DNA from: Sipunculus nudus
Taxonomy: Eukaryota; Annelida; Sipuncula; Golfingiida; Sipunculidae
Assembly (NCBI GenBank): GCA_026874595.1
Contig: CM049317.1
Coordinates: 12,158,382 to 12,222,381 of the forward strand
Direction of reading: 5' to 3'
DNA length: 64,000 nt
Shown: positions 1 to 12,076 of the stretch, in pieces
Layout of the letters: each line of letters opens with the position of its first letter
Position numbering within the stretch: position 1 is the stretch's first letter
Program-made: the position numbers and the translations under genes
The notes under the pieces: model-generated
What the model saw: only the letters and a program-made list of their open reading frames with translations
What the model was told of the DNA's origin: nothing
The model's database searches: none

Positions 1-893
1 CCATATAATTTATTTAGAGGGAAATTTCTATTTTCAGATACATCCTATATGGTAGACATCAACGTTTTGTTCGATACAAACTATGTAAACTAGCCGGAAA
101 AAAATAATTAAATGTTTCTAATACTCATCTAAAAGACATTATTTTTGCAACATTTGCTTCTGGTCTTTTGGATCATGGAACATTTATTTTTTGGAATACA
201 CATAATCAGGGAAAAGCATTTAGGCTATCATTTGATTCAGAAAGATTTACGAACTAGCGGGCCAAAATGCACGATAGCTAGACTTCATTCCTCTGAGCAA
301 AAGTGGATTACAGTCCAAAAAAAGACTATTGATGGCCTCATATTCTGGACGAGCTCACTCTGTTCGTTAGCCACACTGCTTAACTTTTGAAACTTCTAGT
401 ATCATAGACCATTCCCCCTGTGAAAACATGGCATATCCTCTGTCGCGAATCGATCCGCACTGCCTATGCACTGCTCTCCACTCCTCCTCAATTTAGGGTT
501 ACTCTTCGCATTGGTTCCGAACCAGAGCTGAAAGCTTTTAAAATACCCAAAGCACCACACTCATAAACGTTTACATGAGTAACCGCCTGTGGCAAAATAT
601 ATATGCTACTATGAATGATGCAATGCCTTGGGAGCATATAATTGTTTTATATTCTGATTTATTTTAAAATTGTAATATTTAAGTGTAAATTATACAATTA
701 TTCCAGATAACATTTAGGACACTTAACCTAATGACTGTGATATGTTGAAACATTCTTCCTTTGATAAAAAATGCCAACAGTCTTAATGCCGCTTAATTAT
801 TTTTTATTAAACTGTCTAAGGTGTCTTCATTTATTACTACAAGTCCTTCCCTTCCGGAATATTTTGAAGCTACAAACGCTAGTAATGTCTTTA

Positions 894-898
<5 letters not shown>

Positions 899-959
<61 letters not shown>
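899..959. repeat. Compound (AT)n(TG)n microsatellite
   Basis: An alternating AT tract passes directly into about 14 TG units. The small ORFs overlapping it on both strands are artefacts of the repeat. Confidence 0.95.
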
Positions 960-1140
960 GGCATAGAACAAAATATGCAAAAAGCAAAATTGCTTTAATT
1001 CAAATACATGTTGCATGTGTAGCGATATTTTATTTTGGATAATGTAAATGAAATGATAATAGTTTAACCATTTAGTTGTCAGAAAATAAAAGCTTGAATA
1101 GCGTGCTATACAGCGCGTCGGATTTAAGATCCTAAGGAGT

Positions 1141-1265
1141 CTAGAGAACACAACGAACAACCCAGAAAACATAAAAGCAGCAAACAACTGATTAGGAATG
1201 AAAGGAAGTATATTCATAAAGCAATGAATGCAAAAGTAACGCCAATGTGCATTATCGTTAAAGCA
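1141..1265 (+). repeat. Diverged copy of sequence at about 3243-3365
   Basis: The two stretches share ordered matching blocks (such as cccagaaaacat against tccagaaaacat, catgaatgcaaa against aatgaatgcaaa, and cgttaa) over roughly 120 bp. The second copy lies in the intron after the thrombospondin-like exon of the lectin gene. This is either an old dispersed repeat or a remnant of local duplication. Confidence 0.5.
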
Positions 1266-2374
1266 TTATCGTATTAAATAGAGTGCCGGATATCTTGTCA
1301 GATTCTTGTTAAAAAAGAGTCGAATATTTGTCTGCTGCTTTGCGAATGGTAATGGGCACAATAGATCTTTCTCTTTATGTGATTTTTTATGATCATATTA
1401 AAGCCATCATTACCCTGTGATCCATTGAAATAATTCTTTAAGAGAAATTTAGATATTGAATGAAATAATGCACTAACTTCCTCCTGCTTCGGTTAATAAA
1501 CATTTATAGTCAAACGGATGTTGTAAATACGCTGAAAAACAGTTGTCTAAAGAACAATAAGAGACAGGATCAGAGCCGTGATTGTTGGGTGTGACAGGCT
1601 AAAATATTATTTCCATTTTCTGCGCTAGATGTTGTTTCTACTGTTCCTTTGCCATGGCATGCTTGTCTGTATCATTGCAGCCATTCATTTTTTCCGAAGT
1701 TTTTCAAAAGCGAATGAACTCTATAGATTGCTGTGTCTGCCATGAGGACAATAGGTAACCTATGTCGGATATTCCATATTGAGACAATGGCCTATTTTCA
1801 ATATTCAGTTGCAACTCCTTTAACTGGTCGTCTGCCAAAGTCTCAACTTGTTTAACTGTCAACTAATCTAACACTGCTGAGTCAAAATGCATGCTTATTG
1901 TTACGTTTACAATACTAATTGTATCACCAAAAACATATTATGTTAGCTACAGCAAGGGAAACTAAGTAATTGATATCACATACAGTATTTAAAGCAAGTG
2001 GATATCAAGAAACGGATCAATCCTATGGCGATGCATTATCTGTTGCATGCATGCGACCGCATGGGAGTATAGTGATGACGTCCTGGTTTCTTTAACACTA
2101 TCTTTAGCCGATCAAAATAGCATATATGTCAATGTCCAGCTGCTTTACTTGTAATACATATCTCGTTATAAATTATATCTCGTGTAAATTTTTTGCTGTT
2201 TGCTTTCTTCTAATTATTATATTTATTACATAATAATAAGGAAAAGCAAACCTGACAATGATGGTGATATATTTGATTTTTCAAACCTAGAAAGAATTTG
2301 TAAATTGCGACACAGAACACATACGTTAACTGTTTTTCTTATATCATTTGTTAGAGTGGACGGTGTGGAACAAC

Positions 2375-2474
2375 ATGGAGAGATTTCTGAGGTTAAAGCT
2401 ATTATGGGGAATGTATGTTATTGCATCCATTGAATCTAATGTAAAGGCAATCAGCATTGGCAAAATTGATAGCG
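2375..2474 (+). CDS. Lectin gene exon 1: signal peptide
   Basis: It starts at ATG 2375 and ends at a strong GTAAGT donor (2475). The 33 complete codons encode a basic start (MERFLRLK) followed by a moderately hydrophobic run (LLWGMYVIAS), consistent with a secretion signal. It ends in phase 1. Confidence 0.65.
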
Positions 2475-3973
2475 GTAAGTGGCCCTGTAAACATGTTCAA
2501 GTATTACAACTAACATCATTAACGTCAATAATGTGTTTATCAGAAAAAAATCCTTAGAAATAATGTTTTTGATTATTTGAGATATTTAACATATTTTGGG
2601 TGATTCTCGTTTGTATATTTTGGTATCTATTTCTGTATTTATCAATATTTTAAATATTTCATATATTTGTTAGAATTTCGTTTGTATCTTTTGGTATCTC
2701 TTTCCGTGAGTGGAATTGAATCCTTGTTTTTTATTTCATTCTATTTTTTTTATATATTTTATTGAAAAACAAACAAAACAAAACTCATGTATTTTTGTAC
2801 ACGATCACATCAAATAAAAGGTTTACATTTGATAAATTGATACACCTCGAAATGTATTGAAATTGCATTGTTAAATTCAGGTGCTTCTCTACGGATGTGG
2901 CATGACTGGTCTTCATGGGGAAAATGTACCAAAGGTCATTCTACAAAACAACGTCGTTCCGTCTCCTATGCAAGGGTTGGTCCGTGGAGTATTTCAATGC
3001 AAACAGAAACTCTCATTTGTGGAAGCATCAGTAAAAATGATGTGTTTGCCAGGAAAATACTCTCAAAACTCCTGGTCAGCACTCAGGCCAACAAGGTCAA
3101 TATGATAACTTCTGATAATATTAGGCCCATAATCAATTATTCTGAAGAAACAGTTACATGGTTCGCAGATAGCAGAATCGGAAAGACAGATTACTACAAC
3201 CGGCAAAAACTAGGAATGAACACCAAACAGCTATCGGCGAATTTCAGAACACAAAAGACAATCCAGAAAACATCAAAATATCTAAAGCAGATCAGAACGC
3301 AAGGAAGGACTATCATAAAACATGAATGCAAAGGTATGGCGTAATTTGTATTTTCGTTAAGGTAAAACCTCTAAATGTTAGAACCATGCATTAGTTTTAT
3401 AAACTTACTGTGTTCAATTAGTTTGACGAATATATAGACGTTCACAAAGTTATAACGAACATTTCTTTCCGGGAGACACATGTCCCCTGCTTAGAAAAAA
3501 AAAAAGAGGCGTATATAGTAAAAGAGAGCATGTTTAAATGTAAAAACACTAAGATATATCACATTTCCTTGCATTGCCAGCAAACATTTATTGCCCTGAT
3601 GGCTTTCCACACAGTTTGGCGTGTGGGCGTCAATTTCCAGATGGTACTGTGAGGTCATCATGTTATAGGCTAGTGACCCTTCCCAGTATTTGGTCATTTG
3701 CCAAAACTGGTTGTGAGTTAAAGGGGGCAAATCTTGTAAGCATTGAGTCTCGAGTGGAACAGAAATTCATCGAAAATCTCATTAAGGACTATGGTATGCT
3801 TTTTATGTGCATGATTTTTTTTATATGAAAGATTTACTAAAAGTAATGCATTTATCCATCGAAAAGTGTGATCATCTATGTAGTATCTATCAAGTATCTG
3901 CGTATTGCTATTTTTCTTTAATATAGTTAGCAAGGGTGCTTTATGGAACCCCTATAGCTTTTTGGTCCAGATA

Positions 3974-4028
<55 letters not shown>

Positions 4029-4537
4029 TGCTTGTCTACACATTTGGTATTTAATTATATACTTATAAATTTTCCATTTCTTTCTAAGTGTAGCTAAAAT
4101 TCAATATTTTTGTTAGGTCCATAGCAAATAAGTATTTTATTATAATAGGACATCTTTACTGTTTTTATATGGTCAAAGTCAGTATGAATAACGATAGGTC
4201 GCCTTTTTTCCCAGGATTTGTAAAATGGATGTATATTTAATTGTTTATAGACCAATGTATCTCTTTAATAATGAATGCAATTATCACAGGAAAGGATGGG
4301 CATTATTGGACATCAGGTTCCGATGAAAAGAAAGAAGGCTCATGGACATGGACAGGGACAAGTGAAAGTGTTCGATACAAAAACTGGAGGCTCTCTCAGC
4401 CAGATAATGAAGGGAATGACAAAAGACCAGAAAATCACCTTTGTATTGGGAATTTGAAAGAAAAGTTCAGATGGAACGATGTTTCTTGGGACATGAATTA
4501 TTATTATATCTGTGAGGTTAATGGTCGAATCAAGTAA
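2375..4537 (+). CDS. Secreted TSP1-like/C-type lectin domain protein, four exons
   Basis: Proposed join: 2375-2474, 2881-3030, 3581-3793, 4290-4537 (711 nt, 236 residues plus stop). Each exon is flanked by AG/GT and all three internal junctions fall in phase 1, the classic pattern of shuffled extracellular domains. Exon 1 encodes a signal-peptide-like N terminus. Exon 2 has a thrombospondin-type-1-like start with the W-x-x-W-x-x-W motif (WHDWSSW), a C-mannosylation signal. Exons 3 and 4 form one C-type lectin domain: a CPDG start, the SCYRL strand, then WTSGSD, a QPD sugar-specificity motif, WND and a terminal ICE. QPD usually indicates galactose-type Ca2+-dependent binding. The expected cysteine after WND is Trp instead. 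The likely role is secreted glycan recognition, possibly in immunity; that is inference. A further 5' non-coding exon is possible. Confidence 0.8.
2881..3030 (+). CDS. Lectin gene exon 2: thrombospondin type-1-like segment
   Basis: The acceptor is ttcag at 2876-2880 and the donor GTAAAA at 3031. This donor is the one that keeps phase 1 with the next exon. The encoded segment contains WHDWSSWGKC, then Arg-Arg and a second Cys (LICGSI). A full TSP1 repeat has six cysteines and this has two, so it is a reduced or degenerate repeat. The open frame runs on to 3344, but that extension would not splice in frame. Confidence 0.65.
3581..3793 (+). CDS. Lectin gene exon 3: N-terminal half of C-type lectin domain
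   Basis: The acceptor is AG at 3579-3580 and the donor GTATGC at 3794. It encodes the extra N-terminal disulfide region typical of long-form domains (YCPDGF, then SLACG), the SCYRL strand, the first helix with its conserved Cys (TGCEL), and an LVSIES-like strand, then the second helix (EQKFIENLI). Confidence 0.8.
3975..4025. repeat. (AT)n microsatellite in lectin intron 3
   Basis: About 24 AT units lie in the intron between the two lectin-domain exons. Confidence 0.95.
4290..4537 (+). CDS. Lectin gene exon 4: C-terminal half of C-type lectin domain and stop
   Basis: The acceptor is cacag at 4285-4289 and the stop TAA is at 4535-4537. Visible motifs are YWTSGSD, GSWTWTG, YKNW, QPDN, HLC, WND and YYICE. 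The site after WND reads VSW where the family normally has Cys, which leaves the Cys of HLC without its usual partner. Confidence 0.85.
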
Positions 4538-4894
4538 CTTTGTTTTAGTTTGCGTTCCTTTATGTTACGAAGCTTCTGTTACTTTTATTATTATAAGAAT
4601 GCTATGACACTGGTCTAAGTCGAACTAATAAGTCAAAAATTTAAGATAATAATAACCATCGAATAGAAAAAAATGGCTCCTTAGTTAGATTAATATCCGC
4701 CTTTTGGTTTGTTTTTGGAAATCTGTTTATTTGACTAACCAGTTGTTATATCCTTAGAAAGCTTAACATTGTATAGAATGATACGGTAAAGTTGGATAAA
4801 CCAAGTTCTCCCATTTTATGTACATTCCCATTTGTCTGGAAGTCTTACTCTCGAAGAACTGAAAATCACGGAATTGTGCATTGAGCACAACGAA

Positions 4895-4900
4895 AATAAA
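4895..4900 (+). terminator. Candidate polyadenylation signal of the lectin gene
   Basis: An AATAAA hexamer lies about 360 nt after the lectin stop codon. It is the first clear hexamer downstream, but 3' end formation was not tested. Confidence 0.45.
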
Positions 4901-6240
4901 AAAATCTCATCTTTGATATATATATATTTTCTTAAAGTTGGATAATAAAGATGTTACATGCAGTGTCAAACGATGTATCTAACTATCTACCGGTTGTAAC
5001 AATATATTATATGGGTTCAGCTAATATTGTCGTTTCAAATTTGAAAAATGAATTTTAATGGTGCCCATTCCACTACCTTCTGAAATAGAATTTATGTGAC
5101 TTGTGGCTTCCTCTGTTTATATTAATGATAAAAAAGCGTCCTGTGTGTGGTGCTTTCGACGTTTTTGGCCATTTTTTTTTAAATAAAATTTCCAAGGAAT
5201 TTACTTTAGTTTAAAAAATGTCTGATTTATGAAAGTGCACCTTTAAGTATTTCAAATAGTGACTCACGTCTAGTCCATGACAAAGTACACTTAATTTTTG
5301 CACTGGATCTTGGGGAAGGGGGGAGGGTATTCGTTTGTGATGCACAAACATCGTATATAAGGAATAATTTCATAATCTTGAGTTAACAAAAGCTCAATGT
5401 CTTGGTAAAGAAAAACAAACTAAATTATGAAGTTGAATTTCAGGACTTTAATTATATTTTTATTTATCAATGACTGAAAGCATTAATAAAAGCATATCAA
5501 CGTGACATTTTACATTGACTCAGTCAATAATTGAAAACTAGATGTAGTTGGCTGTATGTGGTCTGTCTGGAGTGATATTGCTCATTAACATTATACTGGA
5601 TGTATAACATATCCGTGTCAGTTAAATTCCCTTTCGAAATCAGAACGTGGTAGCAAGGTTGGAGATCCTTTGTGCAAAGACGTAAATACAGAGATGTTCT
5701 CTCGTCACCTTCAAGGGGTTTTGCATGGTAATAAATGACAAAATGCCCTAGAGCATTTGGAGAAATATGATGAGACTGATTTAGTCGGTTATTTCAGACA
5801 ACACACGTTGCCTCTATATTTATAATTCACTAAGAAAAATCAAGATATATTTAATGTAAAATCAATTCTGCCATCTCGTTTTATAAAAAAATTAATTCTT
5901 TACCTTTAATCTGGGTAATTAACGGATTATTAAAAAGGAGAAGCTAGAATGTAGGATAATTTTCTTAAGAAACATGCTGTCACAAAGGAAGAAGATCACA
6001 AGAATTATTACTAAGCAGACATCGGCTACCCAGTTACTGTTAAATAAATAAAGAAGTTAATTGTCACGGGAACAGCAAGACACAAGAAAGTGTCCCCAAA
6101 CAAAGGGGATGGTACAGGAAAAGAATTACGGCAGCAAGAACAAGTGTCTGTACAATGTTTTGCATGATATATTGTTAGGGTTAGCTTGAAAGAAGAAAGC
6201 TAAAACAAAATTTTATATCTATTATATATCAATAAAGCTA

Positions 6241-6242
<2 letters not shown>

Positions 6243-6282
<40 letters not shown>
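6243..6282. repeat. (AT)n microsatellite
   Basis: An alternating AT tract with minor interruptions at its right edge. Confidence 0.9.
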
Positions 6283-6284
<2 letters not shown>

Positions 6285-7241
6285 AATATCCGGTAGTATT
6301 TTGAAATATTAAACTTAATACCATCTGCTCAATAAGTATCCTGATTTTTAAGTTATAACATGTATATGAAAATAAGGTATTTCATCTCACTATGTTATAC
6401 TGGAGTCATAAATAATCCAAATGGTGAGGTTTTCTAATCCTTAGTAAAAGAGTTTGAATATCTGAAATTAATGTTTATACAAAAATATAATATAAACCAT
6501 TGATCAAGCCGGAGAAAAACAAAATATCTTAAGTTCATAGCTGATAGCTTGTTAATGTAAAGTCGGTTAGATAGCAAAGCCACTTAAAAGTGTGTGAGAC
6601 CCTGATCACTCCACATGAAGCATAGTAAGGAATACCTTTTGATAATTTTATCTAAAATATGCAATATAGACGTTTTATTTAGGTGGCAGCAAACACAAAC
6701 GAATCAAAAGCTGGCCAACAACAAGAAAGAGGTCCCCATATGTTGTCAGGAGATTTTCCTTTGAAGAAATTTGGAACCAGCCTTTTCTACCACAAATAGA
6801 GAGTTAAAACAAGTCTTAGACATTATTAAGCCCCCAAACTCCTGCCGACCGCATATATATTGCAATAAAATATACCCGGTATTTGAATGGACGGACGGTC
6901 TCACCATAGGTACCCCTTTCCATTGACCAATTGTGAGTCAACGTTGAAGGAACTAAAGGGCATTACCGTGTAAACCGGAAAATGCATGATTATATAATTA
7001 TGAATGTATATATTACGGCCTCTGTTACTCAAAGTACTGTTCCATATCATGTAAGAGAGAATATTACGGTTGAAATATGTTTGTTTTACAATTCATGAGA
7101 TTTTACTATGAGGTATATTAAACATATTATGAACCTATATATTCAGAATCTAGCTCCAAAAACGAATTTCATTCTATTAACGGGGCGTTATTAGTGCTTT
7201 GTTTTTCTTATTTATTTCATGCTGTGCAAGCTTCTTTTACG

Positions 7242-7276
7242 GCCAGACCCGACAAGCCCTACAAGTCGGGTCTGGC
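7242..7276. repeat. Perfect 12-bp inverted repeat (hairpin)
   Basis: GCCAGACCCGAC at 7242-7253 pairs exactly with GTCGGGTCTGGC at 7265-7276 around an 11-nt loop. The stem is GC-rich in an AT-rich background. Confidence 0.85.
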
Positions 7277-8008
7277 ACCAGTTTTTGTGAACCTCTTACA
7301 TACCCCATCAGCCTGATACCTTACACAACCTCAAAGATGTCTGTACTCCTTGTCGTACTGGGGGTAGCACTTGAGATCTGTATCAAGATCGTTCATCATA
7401 GGCAATAGGGGCAGCGCCTGCTAACAAATTTTCAAACTTATAATTAAAAAGTCGTAAATCTATTTAATCACTGTCTTTATCGTTTAAAGTAATACGTTTT
7501 ACTTTTTTTAAAGTTTCAAATCGGACCAAAATTAGCCAAACTAACCCAAAAATTTAGTAATTTTCCTGCACTGTTTTACGAGTGGTATGGCTTCCACTTG
7601 TGCCAAGATTGAGCCAAGGGCTTGCTTGTAAGTTTGATACGCGGTGTGATACATAATAATGTCCATACAAGTAGATCTTTTAGTAATCAACATTTATTTT
7701 GCAGCAATATCACCAAGTTTTTTTCTTTAATATATTTTACATACTTTTTCTGAGTGGATATGTGAATATTTTTTGTATATCCGTAAAAAAGTAAAATTTG
7801 TACCTGGAACTTTATACTGTGAGTAGGCACGCATACGCTTGCGAAGAGTCCACCCTTCGTCAGTGCGGGAATTTCTTTTTATCGTGCAAGGACAGTTTTT
7901 TTTGTTATGTTTAGAATGAGGAGATAAAAGCTAGGTCGGAGGCAGAATACAAAAATACTTTTGCTGTTGGACAGCGGGTGCAGGTGGGTTTTTCATTTTA
8001 ATTAAAGG

Positions 8009-8180
8009 AATATATATATATATATATATATAGATAGATATAGAGAGAGAGTGTCTGTAAATAGAGACAGATACACACATAAACACGCACACACACACAT
8101 ATATGTGTATGTGTTTGTGTATATATACATTTACATATACATGTATTTTTTGCATATATATATATATATATATATATATA
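8009..8180. repeat. Compound microsatellite cluster
   Basis: AT, GATA/GA, CA and TG/TA tracts alternate, with an (AT)n block near 8151-8180. The ORFs over it on both strands are repeat artefacts. Confidence 0.9.
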
Positions 8181-10742
8181 CATTCTCATGTATACACATG
8201 TATATTTTTATGAAAATAATCATTTTTAACAGAGAAAAAAAATTATAAATTATTATAAACTGATTCTTTTTTGATGGGCTGTTTTTGTCTCTTTTATTAT
8301 TGACTGTTGTACAATTAAGTGACATAAAGGAACAGCTGGTGTCACTGACGCCCCCCCTTGGAAATAAGAATGTTTTATTATTAATTTCTTTAATATTTGT
8401 TAACACAGTTTTCACTCTGTTGGCCTGTTAAAGAGGAATGAAATTATTATAAAAGAATAGCAGGGATCAATGCTGAGGAAATGTACATATATTGAAATAT
8501 CTCTGTGGGATTATGACCTGTTTAACAAATAAGTAACATAACGGTTTGGACCCACTAGCAGAAGGAGAGGGTGGCGGGTGTATGATAGGGAGTTTTGTAT
8601 TGATATAAGAGGAAGGTTACATCCTTTCCATTATTTTTTGCTTAATATCTGTATTTCATGTTATTTCATGAAAATAAAATTATGGAAATAAAGAATGTCC
8701 AAAACAACATGTCTTTCTAAATATGAAATACAATTCAGATCTCAGATCTTTGTGTACCTGTGTGTGTCTCGTTGACCAGATGGTCTTTAAAATCTTAATC
8801 TGCCTAGGTAGTATGGTTTATAAGCATGATATCAGCTTACAATATCATAATGTGAGGTCACAACTGTCCCATTTTATATGTGAAGCTTGCCACTAACACC
8901 TCTGCCCTGCACATTGCAAAAAATATATTGTTTGCAATCATTTCGTCATCTGTACCATCAACAAGCCATGTCAGTTAGTAACAGTGCCTTAATTATAAAA
9001 TACCTGCACTTGTTTTGATATATCTGACTTACAAAGTCACAGTCATATTTTATGATTAGATGTATTATATATTTCTAAATATGTTCTCATTGGAAATCAA
9101 GATTTATGCAGAATATTATAATTAGAAGTTGTTTATGTAGAAATATTACCCCTCATATACACTGTGGCGGTTGTACATGAGTAACAATGTTGGTGAACTT
9201 AAATGTTTAATGGCCTGCATGACACAGCTCCCAACTCACTCACTGTTATATCATTTACACCTCGGTCCTGGGTCTGATGCCCAGCAACAAGGTTGTTCTC
9301 CAATGGGGTGCTTTGACAACAGGCTACACCTCTTTCATATAAATGTATATCATTTTTTCAACAGGATAATCAGCTGTACCTCTGTTTGTTCCAAGCACTG
9401 ACCAATTTATCAATCTGATCCGTCGAACATAAGTAGTACCATGCGGGTCAGTGTCCCTTGCTTTCCAAATTTCTCTAAGTAGCATGTGTTTTGTACCATA
9501 TTGAAAATATAAAATTTATATAAAATTTACTCCTTTGGTACCTGAACTGTCATCATGGCTGTTGCAGTCAGGCCTCCTAAGGTTATGTTAAGCCTGTCAT
9601 ATATGCAGCTGCAGTGCAGTACATGTTATTTGTTTCAATAATTTCAAGGATGTTGTTAATGTTCAGAGACCACAACACAGAAGCAGTCACTTGTGCTGTT
9701 GACTCATCTTAACTATCTTTGAGCTCCTAACGAAAATATACATAAAACTTGTATGTTCAGTTTCTAAATTAAATTATCTGTCAATTCTTATAAATATATT
9801 GTTTGGAATATGTTTCTTCGTGAAAAATATATACTAGGCTAAATATATATGAGATCCCAAGATATACGGGAGCTTAATTATCTTAGGCTGATTATGCAGC
9901 CTTACATAGGTGATACCAAGAGCTCTCATTTTTACAAGCTGTGTGTGTCACAGCAACTAAACGATACACTGTTACTGCTGTAACACGGGGTCAGTGACAT
10001 TCTACACGTATTAACCCTACTTGCCTCTTCAGCTTTTGATAAAGCTGCCCAGCAAACAAAAGTAGTCCCGGTACCAGATGCCATGTCCCTTATCCACTTG
10101 GCTCCTTGTCAACATTGCCATAAAAATCCCAATAGTATCACAGGCTAAGTGCTGGTATGAGAAGGCCCAAAAATGGGTCCATTCCTGTAAAGAACCGTTT
10201 TTTCGTCATGTAGATAAGACGTTTTAATAAGAATAAAAAAACTTTTATAATGTTTTATTTTTTTAGAATATCAGTACAAAAGAGGGATTTATTTATTTTA
10301 GATTCTACAGGTGGATGGATAGACTATCTATATACGATGGAAAAAAGAAAATAATGAAAAAAATTCACATCATTTTACGTTTCTGTGCCATCATTCGAAA
10401 ATACAAAAAATGTTTCATTTGGCTGACAGAAAGTGATCTTATCAGTATATTTTGAAGGGACTCAGGCAAATATTCTAAATGAAGATTGGCAAGGTGGATG
10501 AATAAAGCTCAGACGACTGAAAGGGGATATGCTTTTATTCTCAGAAGAAAAGGTGAAGATATTAATGTATTATATTTGTATAATAATATAAGATCGCTCT
10601 TACAATAATGATCTTTGCTTTTCCCTATACGCATGTACATATATGCTCCTGGATCTGAAACTAATTAATATTTTAAATCTGCCGATAATGCATGGGCAAG
10701 CATATTGGTAAGATTAGGTTCTGCAGGAAATGATTACGTATT

Positions 10743-11048
10743 TCATTGTTGAGTCATTTTCTTAACCATTTCATAATTAAAAGTATTATACTGTTCAAAA
10801 TATCGATTTTTTTGGCTGCTGAAACATTGTTTGTTAATGTTTAAATTAGGTTCTAAGTAAAGGAGACCATAGAGTTTATTGTCCATATTTTCAGTTAAAA
10901 ATGAGAAGGGCACATCTAGGATTAAGGTGATCATTGATTGACAATTAACAATCGAAATTTTTGTGTGGGTAAAAGTTGTTGAAACCAAAGGCATAAAACA
11001 ATCGTGATATGAAATATTACCCCTGAGGGATAAACATAGATAGGACAT
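10743..11048 (-). CDS. Unrecognised 101-codon ORF repeated in the array
   Basis: The ORF sits in the non-pol part of each unit and recurs at 12364-12669, and truncated at 14036-14236. It has no recognisable Gag, zinc-knuckle or protease motif. Being downstream (minus strand) of an LTR end it could be a leader or Gag remnant, but chance is equally likely. The preserved frame in copies 1 and 2 carries no weight because the DNA is almost identical. Confidence 0.25.
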   Translation of the reverse strand: MSYLCLSLRGNISYHDCFMPLVSTTFTHTKISIVNCQSMITLILDVPFSFLTENMDNKLYGLLYLEPNLNINKQCFSSQKNRYFEQYNTFNYEMVKKMTQQ

Positions 11049-11403
11049 TACAAGAGACGAATACGTATCAGAAATTCAGAACGGTTAATCCTTCAGGTAG
11101 CAGTCTATAAAGGATGGCTAAACAATCAGGCATTCTTTTGTATTTACATCAACATATCTATACCCGGAAAATTAAAAAATCGATATGGATTCTGTTTTCG
11201 GTCTTTATGATGTTTGGTATTAACTCATTTTATAATCAGTTATATATCAGGTGTTATCAAAAGAAACCTTATAAAGTTATTGAGACAGAGTAATTCCAGT
11301 TCCTGGTCCAATAAGTGTACCAAGGGATATATATAAATTGTGCATTGTTTCTCTATATAACTTTGTTTTGATCTAGCAGAGCGTGCCTATTCATGATAAC
11401 CAG

Positions 11404-12076
11404 TGTAACGGTCCCTTTTCACACCAAAAAAAAACAACTCAGGCCAAACCGTAACATAAATGCTCAGACACGTTCTCTTCAAACGAATACGTAACCAAAA
11501 TATGGGGACAAAAACAGTGCTATATTAATATATTACAATATTTACATTCGTTCACAAATTATATAATGGTCTATACATAAACAATTTACAACAAGGTCTC
11601 TGAAGGAAAAACTGAGTCTCTAAATAACGAACTGCAACGAAATACTTAACTGAATCCTGTATCTGAAAAACTGAGGTCCATCTTCAACACATAGTTCGGG
11701 CCCACACAAAACTTGTGGCACCAGAAAAAAATCTCTCCTCTTCCTACATAATAAAGTTCAGATTGTAGTTCATTGCATCCCGTGGGCTTGGGGACCAAGA
11801 GACCACGGTCACCGTCCCGGGGAAAACATTGACGTGGCGTAGCAAAATCGATAGCCCCCTTTTGTACTGCAGGCGAGTTTGTTTTATAGGCCTTTTATAG
11901 GTGGAAACCGCAGAAATTTTTGGTTTTGCTTGAGAGAAACGATAGCGCCGTCAGTTCTGCAAAACCAGTACTGAATTGTTCCAGAATAGTGTTTATGCTT
12001 CTCAAAGCGCGTCAGTAGTCACTGATACCGGGGTGGATCCATTAACGTGGACACGGGGGTAGTAACATCACTTCGT
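11404..12076 (-). repeat. LTR copy in array unit 1
   Basis: On the minus strand the LTR end reads CGTTACA (11404 edge), giving a CA terminus. It is followed by TGGTTATCATG, a possible primer-binding site beginning TGG. The opposite edge stops short of the TG terminus present in the fragments at 14525 and 17574. Confidence 0.7.

Larger units (their letters stand above)
1..2374. other. Upstream non-coding stretch
   Basis: No gene is supported here. Around 145-560 there are short open stretches in several frames with mildly codon-like composition, but no family is recognisable and stops interrupt every frame. The stretch also holds a TA/TG microsatellite (899-959) and a diverged repeat copy (about 1141-1265). 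Confidence 0.5.
4538..10470. other. Long intergenic stretch
   Basis: No supported gene was found. It contains the candidate poly(A) signal, AT microsatellites (6243-6282, 8009-8180), a perfect 12-bp hairpin (7242-7276) and otherwise AT-rich sequence. Short ORFs at 7199-7408 and 9171-9401 have no recognisable domain and probably arise by chance. Confidence 0.5.

Noticed and set aside
793-1217. Overlapping ORFs on both strands over the 0.9-kb microsatellite
   Set aside because: They are Tyr-Ile, Cys-Val and Thr-His dipeptide translations of AT/TG repeats. The same applies to ORFs at 8.0-8.2, 19.2, 37.6, 40.6-40.9 and 63.6 kb.
2200-2433. Longer plus-strand frame overlapping lectin exon 1
   Set aside because: It is in a different frame from the spliced lectin and has no signal peptide or usable junction.
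3031-3344. Read-through of lectin exon 2 to 3344
   Set aside because: It would end at a stop in the intron and lose the lectin domain; the GTAAAA donor at 3031 keeps the phase and also excludes the repeat copy.
7820-7880. Second hammerhead-like core (CTGACGAAGG on the minus strand)
   Set aside because: No GAAA box follows at a suitable distance and no stem II forms; only the short CTGACGA word is shared with the motif at 40.4 kb.
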